Assembly: GCA_035771165.1 (NCBI GenBank)
Contig: JAWNZC010000353.1
Span: 1,633,501 to 1,697,500, forward strand
Direction of reading: 5' to 3'
Source: Paragorgia papillata
Lineage: Eukaryota > Cnidaria > Anthozoa > Scleralcyonacea > Coralliidae
Length of the DNA: 64,000 bases
In this document: positions 54,541-64,000 of the stretch, piece after piece
How positions within the stretch are numbered: position 1 is the first letter of the stretch
Layout of the letters: each line of letters starts with the position of its first letter
Notes under the pieces: model-generated
The model's database searches: none
Told to the model about the DNA's origin: nothing
The model's input: only the letters and a program-made list of their open reading frames with translations
Program-made: the position numbers and the translations under genes

Positions 54541-57199
54541 TCATTTTTTTGCACGTTTCTTCACGGGTTCGTTACTGACTTGGTGCCATTTCTGTACTTC
54601 ATAACGCCCGCCAACATTGCCGCGAATCACTGGTGCAATGTCCCTCTGCGAAGCAATTGTTAGGTCATTGTAGCCAAATTGTTGAGCTGTAGTATTATCT
54701 GATCTCCCACCCCTGGCTCTCTGGTGACCAAAGTAATCCTCCACCACCTCCTGCATAAACCGTTCAGTTAACACATACTGAAATCCCTGCTTCAGTAAAA
54801 ACTGGATTGCTTCCACATGGGAATAAACAGAAATCTTGAGCCCCTGATAGGTTTGCAAGGACAGGAACATCTTTCCTTTGTCATCCAACGAGTACTCCCC
54901 AGGCCGGGTTAAGGTGCTTTTCCTCCAATCCTCCAGATACTTTAGGAAGACATCCTTTAACCAGGTGAAACGCTCGTCATCACAGGAGGTGTACGGCTTG
55001 ATTAAATGATTTATCTTCCTGTTATGCTCGGTTGTTGACCTCACATTGGTGCAGTCAAAGAAATCATTCATCATCTGGCAAAACTTGGCAGTACCAAGAA
55101 CCTCTTCATTGCCACTCTCTTCCAAAGCTATGGCCACTGACTTGCTCAGGACCTGGGTTGCCAGCTTGACTTTCATCTTGCTGTACGACGTTAAGGATGA
55201 TGTGATCCATAGTAAGCTTTGGCAGGCAGTGCAATGGAAACTCTTGATCACTGTAGAACAGATTAGCTATATGTCGGAACAACAAATACTTTCCATTGTT
55301 CCACATATAGCGGCTGCATGAACCAGACCCAGAATTGTAGAGGCAATTCCTGGCTGTTTTCATCAGGTGTGGTAAATCAGCAAAGAAGTAAATAAAGCGC
55401 GACATTGCAAAGACATTGCATGTCTTATATACAAGGTCATGCTTTGGATCTCCAGAGAGATTGCAATGTAGACGGGAAAATTTCCTGTTTGGAGATGCCC
55501 CATCATTTATGGCAGCAACCACCCACAAATTGAGTGACACCTCCCGAACGGAAACAATTCTCAAAAAAATTGGCATAAGCTGAAATGAGGTGACATTTCC
55601 AGTGAAGTAATAACCAATGACATGCTTTAGGTCTGTACATAATCCTCTTATGAGGAAAGCCAAAGCATGGGAAGCAATGGTGTCTTCTTGCTGGAGATTT
55701 GCATAATTGGTCATGGGATCACCAAGGTCGATGAAGCCAATCAATTCACCAGAAACCTTGTCGAACACCAATTTGGACTGGATCTTCATTTCGTCCATTA
55801 CCAGGGCAACAAATCTTTGCACATTTGAAAATGATGAAATTTTGTCCCTCAAATTTTCAACATTTTCCTTGTTGATCCCAGCTTTGGGTTTAAAATAATT
55901 ATTGTAGTCCCTGAGGACACGTTCACGTGGGAGGATCAGGGCACCACTCTCTCGCAGTTCCCTGTAGGCAGAAGCCAACTTTGCATGGAGAGACAGAGCA
56001 AACCTGATTATCTGAGGATGGTATCTCCTTCCCATCTTGTTTGACTGTAGAGGCTTCATTTGTTGCTCCCAGAAGAACTTCATATGGGGTGTAGCCTCTA
56101 GGTTTTGTCCAGCCATGATTTTGAGAATATATTTCTCAGTTGTTTCACTCGCTCCCAAACCATCCTGTTCGATCCTCTTTTCAAGGTTCTGCAGCACTTC
56201 AAAGTGCAACTCTTCGTTAGTCAACACTTTTGGAATGGAATGGCGTAGAACAGTCCCTGACCCTAGGGATGAACATTGTGATGTTGGATCCACAACAACA
56301 GATCTCACGTCATCGTCGTCTGGCAAGCCATTGCACAACGAAGAATCTTCGATCACATGCAACAGTTCACGAGTGCTGCTGTACCTAACTGACCTTTTTC
56401 TCTCCTTGTATATACCATGGTTTTTCTGATAGGGGCCAGTTATATAGCTATAAAGACAGAAAACTCGAGGGCAGAGTCCACCAGAAGAGTGTATTTTGGT
56501 AGGCAATGTAAATTGTCGAATAATTCCAACTTTACCTCTTCCTCGCGGGATGTATCTATCTTCCACGGGTCTAAATTCTCTTTCTTTACCTGCTTTACAA
56601 AACTCTCGAAGTCTGGTTGTTCAGGTTGTCGGCGAGAGCGAGTAGAAGACGTCGAAGACGAAGTAGCTTGCTGTACTGTGGCGTCCCTTCTCACCAAAGT
56701 TCGTCGCTCATGTCTAGGAGTGTCATGGCTTTTCGTTGGCAGGTTCTCTGTTGGTACGCTACCACACACCAAAACTTTCCTTTTTGGATCTATATAATTA
56801 TTATAAACAACAAAAAGTGTTATGTTTATTTGATGTTCTGATGCGCCCCGCTTAATGGTGCTTGACCTTTGACCAGCTTCGACAGCAATGATGAATATTC
56901 ATAAACAAAACATGAATTATGGGAATATTGATATGATAAGAATACTTACGAATAGAAATGCATTCTGGTTTAAAAAGAAGCTCACAAAGATGAATGTTAT
57001 TCGATTCAATTTGAATCTTGAGCTCAGGCGTCCATTCTCTCGTTCTGAGGATCAAGCGAAGCCATTCTTCTCGGGCCTTTCTTTTCAACGCCTTGGTGTG
57101 ATCGCCATCACTTGCGCAAACCACTGGGATTTTAAACAGTGATACGCTCTTTCTTCCGCTGCTGAAACAGCCATAAAACGCGCAGTTCGAACCAGGCAT
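54541..57199 (-). pseudogene. THAP-domain P-element transposase (THAP9-like), broken
   Basis: Exon 1 (57199-56950) starts MPGSNCAFYGC and encodes a THAP zinc-binding domain. The last ligand pair, normally C-x2-H, reads CELLF, with Leu in place of His. A GTAAGTAT donor and a TATATAG acceptor define an intron; exon 2 starts at 56789. Exon 2 encodes an acidic/Ser-rich linker, then LVMDEMKIQSKLVFDKVSGE (RNase-H-like core with a conserved Asp), SFQLMPIFLRIVS, INDGASPNRKF and FADLPHLMKTARNCLYNSG, all typical of P/THAP9 transposases. The C-terminus YFGHQRARGGRSDN ends at 54541. Frame changes near 56440 and 55200 break it; the first might be a short intron. The enzyme would excise and insert the P element using GTP in related systems. 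Confidence 0.88.
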
Positions 57200-57421
57200 A
57201 GCTTTAAGTTACATTTTAAAACTTAAAACTGTTCAAAATCCACTAAAAGACTCTAGAAACGGTATTAACTTTCAAAGACAGATCTGTAAACAGCGCAGTA
57301 TAAAGGAACGAGTGTCATGTGCCGTCACCTCGTCACGTGACGGAAATAAACACCGGACAATCACATAATTAGTCACGTGGTACCGCTAGCCTAACCAGTC
57401 TCCCTTCTATTAACCGTGGTT

Positions 57422-57937
57422 TTTCGAAAGGTGTATTCCTCATAAAGATGTGTCACTCAAAAGGTGTCTTATTCTTAAGAAGGTGTGTTATTGTGAAAGG
57501 TGTGTTTTTTGAAAGGTGTGTTTTTTATAAGATGTGTTAGTCAAATGGTGTGTTATTCTTAAGAAGGTGTGTTATTGTGAAAGGTGTGTTTTTTCAAAGG
57601 TGTGTTTTTTTATAAGATATGTTAATCAAAAGGTGTGTTATTCTTAATAAGGTGTGTTAGTGTAAAAGGCGTGTTTTTCGCAAAGGTGTGTTTTCGACCC
57701 AAGGTGTGTTAAAAATAACACACCTTAGTTTTGACAAGGTGTGTTAGTCAAAAGTGTTATTAGAAGGTGTGTTACAAAACACACCCAGGTGTGTAAATCA
57801 GCACACCAAGGTGTGTAAATTAACACACTTTTGTGTGTTTTTTAACACACCATGGTGTGTTAAAAAAAATACACACCAAAACGTGTGTTAAAATAACACA
57901 CCTTGGTGTGTTATTTAACACACCTTTTTTTAGAGTG
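57422..57937. repeat. Right subterminal AGGTGTGTTA repeats of the shell element
   Basis: More than twenty AAGGTGTGTTA or TAACACACCTT motifs; a TTATTCTTAAGAAGGTGTGT phrase repeats at about 57468, 57552 and 57639 (period ~85). Terminates at TTTAGAGTG (57937). Confidence 0.9.
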
Positions 57938-59496
57938 TGCACATGGTTTTCCGGCAGGCGGTATTTCGCGTTGCGCGCATAACGCCCGCGCCAGAACCCC
58001 CTAATACCGCCAGCTACGCAGGCTATTTGATTACAATCTGGCAAAGCTTAGATGCGCCGTTCTAAATTTTAGAACTAACGCTTTAAGCGTTTTAGAACAG
58101 GCGAAACGGGTGTTTTTCTCTCTCTCATACCTATAGTTTCCAGGCTGTTAACTACGTTTTTTCTGATCTGATGTTTTTCTTTGAGGTTCAACGTTGGAAT
58201 TATATTAAAACAGTTCAATAGTCACCTTTATATAAGCCTCTGCAATTATTGTTCGTTCTTGCTATCAGTTTTTGGTGCTATATTACAGACGTGGCACTTT
58301 CCTTTGGAAATTTGTCAATAATTGAAAAACTACATGTATAAAACAGGATGTAAAGGATTGCCCGAGGATTATACTTGTATTCAAAAAGGGATCACGTGTG
58401 AGGTGTGCTTATTTTAATCGGAGGGTCTATTTATATAAAAGTATGTAAAAGCGGGCGAGGGGTTGTAGCGTTTATCTATTTCTAGTTCCCACTGAAGATG
58501 TTGTAGAGCGAGTTTTCGAGTGGGAAGTGCTTATCGATGAGCTGTAGTGTGGATTTCCCGGCATTAGTTTGAACGTTCATTGAGTAAGGTGAGTTGAAAC
58601 AAATTATGTTGCGCGATCTATTCTTCTTGGCCGTTGGCTGTGTGGTTTGAGGTATATATCCAGGCTGTTCTTTGAATCCACTTTCTTCCGTGCTTTATCA
58701 TAAATTATATATACAAAATATATATATATGTATTTCAAAAACTCATTAATAATTCATGAGGAAAATTCAAAAGAAATTAAGGTTTAATCAATGTCTGTTT
58801 ACCCCGATACAGAACTGATATCAGTGTCTGTAAATGTGATACAGAACTAGCTGTTTAAAAAAAACATCAGTTCTGTATCACATTTACAAACACTGATCAT
58901 ATCAGTTCTGTAGCAAGTGTACAGACACTTCGCATTCAACTATCTTGAGTGAGGTACGCTTGTTGCGTCCTCATACAAGATGAAGATGCAAACATTTGTC
59001 TTATTTAGTTTACCTCTTACGGCCTTGGTAGAATCTCAGTGAGTGCTATGAGACTGGGGCCAGTGTGCTAAAAGAGGAACACACGGAGGTAGCGACCAGT
59101 GCTACACGACACAAATAGGGGTGTCGAACCCCTCTCCAGTGCTGACAAACAAATGCAGTGATGTTCGTTAAGTCTGGAATGAATGAACTATGAGATGACA
59201 AATTAAATGATACGTCTAGTCACTGTTCGTTACGTAGATGGAAGATCGTGAATAAGGCTAGGAAAGTAAGAGGAAAATTTTAAGAAGTTGAAAGAGCTGG
59301 GAAAAGAGTCCAGCATAAAGTTCGTAGTTTATGCGATGGTCGGTTCAAAAAAACTATTGTGTTGTCAAACTAACTGTTGCCAAAACGTCCATTAACAAGC
59401 CAATCCTTGGAGAAGGTCTTACCTTTGGTGACTTGTTGTTGCAATCGCAGGTGCAAGCGAAAGCTAGATTTAATTTTTAAGAGTGCAGCATGAATG
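57938..59496. other. Gene-free stretch left of the Tx1-like LINE
   Basis: Includes a GCGTTGCGCGCATAACGC palindromic patch (57968-57987) and a foldback at 58806-58914. The 3' untranslated part of the LINE may occupy the last part of it. No gene recognised. Confidence 0.5.
58806..58914. repeat. Foldback sequence with 47-bp arms
   Basis: GATACAGAACTGATATCAGT...TGATACAGAACT is followed by AGTTCTGTATCACATTTACA...ATCAGTTCTGTA. The spacer is GCTGTTTAAAAAAAACATC. Arm match is about 90% by eye. Confidence 0.82.
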
Positions 59497-62400
59497 TCAA
59501 TTGGTCTCTGCCCTAAACCTATAGTTGTTTCGCATAACCCATATCTGGTGTTTAATCAGGCATAGTAGTACGGAAATAGCCGGTGGGCACTTTAGGCGAG
59601 GATTAAACCCAAAGAGCACATGCCTGGGCTCCAGGACAAATGTTGATGCAATGCCAGCAGTGACAAGTAACCAAAACCATTGTCGAAGACTGTTATATTT
59701 AGGAGAGTCTATAAAAAGGTGAAGAGCCGTTTCTAGTTGACCACATGCACATTGTGGATTGACTCGCATTTTAAACTTGATAAGCCGGTCAGCGGCCGGT
59801 AATACCCCATGCGCCGTTTTCCAAGACGTGTCCAAGGCCGGCCTAACAAAGCAACATTGGTGAATGGTTGTCCAAGTATGCTTCCAGTACAAGGGCCTAT
59901 ATAGCGGTAAAAATTTCGTAATACAGTTTGGTTGACGATAGTGAGTTCTTATCAAGAATTTGTACACCAGGTTTGCAGCAATCTCAGCCAGTTCGGTGGG
60001 TTGACTGACAGATGGTATCGGAAGCAGTAGTGCGCCGTCGTCATTTCTAGTTCCTTGAACGTCTAACCAGGATAGAATAACCTTGCGGTAGAATGGAGGA
60101 AGTGCAGATAAGGTTGATCTGCCTACTCTTTTTAGTGCGAATACGCGTTCAACTGGGGAAGCCAGGAAGGCGCGGCGAAGCCAGTATTTGAAAAAGTACT
60201 TCCAGGTAGTCTCACCAGGAGCAAAAAATCTTTTTATCCATAGTACAGAAAGCGCCGTCAACTTCTTTTGTATGTCTACAACCGAAAATCCACCAAGATT
60301 CTTGGGTTGACAAACTAATGAACGGGCAACAAAAGTCATCCTCCCTGACCAAAAAGAAGTCGCAAACTGCGGTATTTATAGTTTTACGTACTTCCTGTGG
60401 CATAACAAACATACTCGCGATGCACCATAATTGTGATAGAACCAACACGTTTATTAGAAGGGATTTTCCTGTCAATGATAGATCTCTTTCCTTCCAAGCT
60501 TTCAACGTGTCTAGAATCTTTTTTACTAGTTTGATCCAAGATTCACCAATTTACTCTGATTAAGTATAGCACCACTGGCTGTTTTATATCGATCCAAAAG
60601 TTCCAACAAGTTTATTACGGAAGAGTCAGTTGTTAGTAGAACTGTAGTGTCATCAGCGTATTGAGAGATCTTAGCTCTTTTTCTCCCCATTCCAGGAACC
60701 GTAGAGCCGATTATGTTAGTTGCATTACGAATTGCACACGCCAATGGTTCCGCACTAAGAACGTAAAGAAGCGGCGATAAGGGACAAACTTAACGAACAC
60801 CACGATTTACAGAGAACGGATCTGTCATAAAACCGTTAATATTTAGACAGCTGACTACGTCGGGGTACAGTAACTTCATCCATTTAAGAAACGTTGGGCC
60901 AAAACCCATCTTCCCCAGAACTAGGTAAAGGAATGACCATTCAACTCGGTCGAAACCTTTCGATTGATCCAATGACAGAATTATTCCAGGAATGCGCTTT
61001 TTGTTGCTGTATTCTATAACATCCCAGACTAGGGCAACATTTCCCCCAATAAATCTCCCAGGGATTCCACATGTTTGGTCAGGCGACACCACTTTTCCAA
61101 TCACTAGTAACAGCCTCTTAGCAAGCGCACGTGTAGCAATTTTGTAGTCAACGGACAGTAACGAAATTGACCTCCAGTTATCCGGGTCCGCGACATCCCC
61201 CTTTTTGTAGAGTAGCTGAATTATTCCCAGACGTTGAGTGTTCAAAACATGAATTTAGGACTGCAACGAGGTCTTTACCGAGCGTTTCCCAAAACGTGCG
61301 GTAAAATTCGACTGATAGGCCATCAACCCCGGGACTTTTTTCATTTTTCATTCCTCTAAGGGCTGCTAGGCATTCATCCGCAGTCATGGGGCCTTCACAT
61401 ACATTCGCTTCTTCCTCACTCAACTGCTTGTCTAGCTGATCAAGAAAGAATGTTTGGTCCTGGGACCGAAGAGGTTCCGAAGAAAAGAGGTTTTTGTAGT
61501 AGGAGGTCCAGATTCCAGCACTTTAAGACTGTCAGTTACCATTGTACCCGATGTGTCTTTAACAGCATAGATTAACTTTTTTTGCGCACGCTTTTTCTCG
61601 AGTTTTAAGTTCCACACCGGCTTGTCCATCACCATTGTTGACACGTCGCTGTTGGTGCCACAAAAGATGGTTTAGTCGTTTCTTCCTTGTGCTCTGTTGT
61701 TTCGATTTCTTCTTGCTATATTTTTGTGTTAATTGCTTTATTTTAAACTTTCCAGCATCCCACCACGAAGCTAAACTGTGAAATTTGGAATTTTTTTTGC
61801 GCCAGTTAACCCAAAAATTTTTTATCATTAAAGTGTAATCATTGTCGGATAACAGACTTGAATTGAATTTCCAATACCCTGGGCCCCTGGGGTAGTCAAT
61901 AGGCAAACGCATTTTTAGGTATGCATAATAATGGTCAGAACGTATCTAGGGTGCAATCTCACACATGTCTACCAAGCCCGATAGGTTGCGCGGTATCCAA
62001 AACATATCCAGACGAGAGCCCTTTGACTTGTCAGGATTATGCCATGTGTATGCGGATGCCGTTGGGTGAAGTTCGCGCCAAATATCGACAGAATCTGTTA
62101 AGTCCATTAGGTTTTGCAAGGAGTCCGACCAGTTGTATGCTGATGGAGGCAAAAGGTTGCAGCCATATCTATCTTGGACAGCATTTGGAACAGTATTAAA
62201 ATCCCCACAAAAGAATGTTGGAATATTTGGATCAAGTATTTGATAAACAGAATCAAAGTATATAGCACTGTCTTTCTTATTATTAGGCCCGTAGATGCAA
62301 ACAACTTTGATGATATAATTTCCTAAGTTCATCGCTATCTCGCCATGACTGTTCACACTGAAACGAATTGTTATACAGCAGGGCAGCGCCACAGTTTTTT

Positions 62401-62606
62401 TGACTTCCTGGTGATGACAGAACTGAGTAATTCGTGTCTTTAAACCATTTCTTTAATTCATTTTCCGAAATAGAATGTGTTTCTTGAATGCAAATAATAC
62501 TAGGTTTTACACAATTTAACCACTGTTTGAGCAATAGAACTTTCTCAGGATTACGAAGACCTTGTACATTCAAGGTTATAAACGAGATTGGTGTTAATTT
62601 ATTCAT
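59497..62606 (-). pseudogene. Tx1-like LINE ORF2: endonuclease, RT, C-terminal domain
   Basis: Starts MNKLTPISFITLNVQGLRN at 62606, with endonuclease motifs IICIQETHS, FFCGDFNTVP and SRLDMFWIP (62600-61950). The RT follows with KNEKSPGVDGLSVEFYRTFW, NWRSISLLSVDYKI, GIILSLDQSKGFDRVEW and the catalytic QYADDTTVLL (61420-60640). The C-terminal region has LTGKSLLINVLVLSQLW (60490) and ends at 59497 with PQCACGQLETALHLF and IKHQIWVMRNNY. These are hallmarks of the L1/Tx1 clade. The frame changes near 62330, 61900, 61250, 60780 and 60330, so the copy is dead. It would nick DNA and copy element RNA at the target. Confidence 0.88.
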
Positions 62607-64000
62607 TGTGTACTTTAGTACGGTTTGTCTTTTTTTGGATCGAACCGGCATGAGCGCTCCAAAGAAATGGTGATAAGCAGACCCAGAGGGTGAACTATTA
62701 GCCTTTTCTAATTCTGACGGCAGAGAACAGAGAGAAAGTGATCTTTGTAGTTGACCACGCGTTGTAATACAGAACTCCGACGTGTTTCTTTGGTTACTTG
62801 GAGTATGGGCAATCCTACGGCGAGGCTGGTTTGGCGTCGTAAACTTCTCACTTTGAACGGCTCGCGGGTTTTCATTGACAGGATGCTCCTCTTCGCTCTG
62901 CGTGTCCTGATTTGCATTTCCCTCCCCCAGAGAGACCATTTGCCTCTCATCATTGACATCCTGGCCATTGTCCACCATAGATGGATGCGTGTCTTCCTTT
63001 GCATAACGACAGTTGCCTTCCATTGAAGAGCTCTCGAGAGCCCTCTCCTCTGATTGAGAAGCAGCTGGCGTATTATCATTTTGGCTGCTCTCCGACCTTT
63101 CAGCGACCTCCGTTGCAGGATGGTTTCCATCCTGATGGGTAACAACTTGCGTGACTTCCTCACTTGTAGGTTGGCTGCTTTCCTTTTGAAAAATTTCTTC
63201 TACGGCTTCATTTGCATAATGGCTAGCTTCCATTTGATTGCCTTCCAGGGTGTCTCCCATGGCCTGTTGATTGGTTGCGTCCATTGGCAACCTCTCTTGC
63301 GTATCATCATTATCTTTTGTTTGAGAACCTACTTCTTCGCTTTCATTGAGAGTGACTCCGCCATTGTGGGCAGGCAACGAAGTTGACACATCGGTGTTTT
63401 CTGCTCGTGATCGCTTTGGATTTGGCGACGAAGTAGGAGTTTCATCGTTTTCGAATTCATCTTCGCTCTTGACTCCCAAGGGGCTAAATCGGTTTTCATC
63501 ATTACGCGAGGTTTCAACTGCTACGTTACTACGTTGGGTAGGCATATTTCCCCACGGACGATCGCAGTTGAAAGCCGTGTGCTCATGAGAGCCACACCTC
63601 GAACACGAATTGACATTCCTAGGGCAGTTTTGCATGATGTGATCTAACTCCTTACACTTAAAGCATGTTGGAATTTGGCCCCGATAAAAAACTCTCGCTG
63701 TATAGTGACCCACTTTTATTAACGATGGGATTGGGGATTTGATTTTCATCGTTACGAGTCGTGTTCCGGTTAGAACAGAATTCCACTTTTTGTGGCTTTC
63801 GGAATCAATCTTTACAACATCACCGTAGAGCGATAATGCTCTAGTAAAGTAATCATCGCTTAATTCCATAGGGACATTATGAACTTTGACTGTCGTTCTA
63901 CTAGAGGCCTCAAGAAGAGCTAACATTGCCCCTCGAAAAGAAAGGCCCTCGCTTAGGAAGACCTTCATTCTTGTAGAATTCGCGAACGAAAAACGAATCT
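62607..64000 (-). pseudogene. Tx1-like LINE ORF1 with two zinc knuckles, cut by the window edge
   Basis: The frame is open from the right edge through 63968 (MKVFLSEGLSFRGAM). An N-terminal RNA-binding-like fold has TVKVHNVPMELSDDYFTRAL. Two CCHC knuckles follow, CFKCKELDHIMQNC (about 63665) and CSRCGSHEHTAFNC (about 63605). A long acidic, Ser/Asn/Gln-rich linker with no stop follows to the ORF2 start, in the same frame. ORF1 is thought to bind element RNA. The true start lies beyond the window. Knuckle spacing C-x2-C-x4-H-x4-C is intact in both. Confidence 0.82.

Larger units (their letters stand above)
51438..57418. mobile_element. P-element-like transposon, 5,981 bp, 35-bp TIRs, 7-bp TSD
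   Basis: The left end CACGGTTAATAGAAGGGAGA and the reverse complement of the right end are identical; the match runs through GGTTAGGCTAGC with one mismatch. GTTTTTC is duplicated at 51431-51437 and 57419-57425. CA...TG ends and a THAP-type transposase identify the P superfamily (TSD usually 7-8 bp). A second gene at 51665-52937 points toward the transposase (convergent). Inserted into the right arm of the shell element. Confidence 0.93.
42267..57937. mobile_element. CACTA-like shell element with AGGTGTGTTA subterminal repeats, carrying three insertions
   Basis: The left end CACTCTAAAAAAGGTGTGTT and the right end reverse complement CACTCTAAAAAAAGGTGTGT match with a one-base indel and continue through AAATAACACACC (about 30 bp). 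Both ends have many AGGTGTGTTA/TAACACACCT motifs internally (42286-42335, 43540-43870, 57422-57937). Removing the TTAA element, gypsy-3 and the P element with their duplications leaves about 3.9 kb. This remainder has no recognisable transposase, so it is non-autonomous. No clear target duplication is visible (GAA/TGC outside the ends), so the two ends may not derive from a single insertion. Confidence 0.7.

Noticed and set aside
62708..63163. Arg-rich 151-residue frame
   Set aside because: It is an out-of-frame reading of the Tx1-like ORF1 linker.

Overview
The window is eukaryotic, AT-rich, intron-containing DNA made almost entirely of transposable elements and tandem repeats. No ordinary host gene can be supported. 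The mixture (Ty3/gypsy elements, CR1/L2-like and Tx1-like LINEs, a P element with a THAP domain, a CACTA/EnSpm-like element with a SAM-domain partner gene, and many foldback elements) suggests an invertebrate metazoan, most likely a cnidarian such as a coral or anemone. That assignment is inference; no single-copy host gene anchors it.

Layout. 1-6000: a 230-bp MITE, repeated 165-bp blocks, and two related 40/41-bp tandem arrays. About 6000-11500 (minus): a decayed gypsy element with gag, protease, RT, RNase H and integrase remnants, a primer-binding site, and two nested DNA elements. 12157-12305: a Harbinger-like MITE. 13694-14636: a 512-bp tandem duplication carrying a tRNA-Ala-like sequence. 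14637-31890: a 17,254-bp CACTA/EnSpm-like transposon with CACTG...CAGTG ends and a CA target duplication. It carries two divergent multi-exon genes whose exon phases all join: an 8-exon SAM-domain gene (minus) and a 10-exon C2H2/tnp2-like transposase (plus). Its introns hold further nested elements. 32881-35380: a microsatellite and a broken LINE with an SGNH-esterase-like ORF1. 35851-39970 (minus): a second decayed gypsy element. 40386-41799 (minus): a LINE reverse-transcriptase fragment.

42267-57937: a shell element with CACTC ends and AGGTGTGTTA subterminal repeats, containing three independent insertions: a 1.2-kb TTAA-flanked composite element, a 4.6-kb gypsy element with near-identical LTRs and TSD AAAGG, and a 5,981-bp P element with 35-bp inverted repeats and a 7-bp TSD. 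The P element carries a THAP transposase pseudogene and a second C2H2 gene. 57938-59496 has no gene. 59497 to the right edge (minus): a Tx1-like LINE running off the window.

The strongest biological units are the two-gene EnSpm-like transposon, which looks potentially functional at the coding level, and the two-gene P element, which is broken. The region is a clear case of transposons inserted inside transposons, and the target duplications give the order of events.
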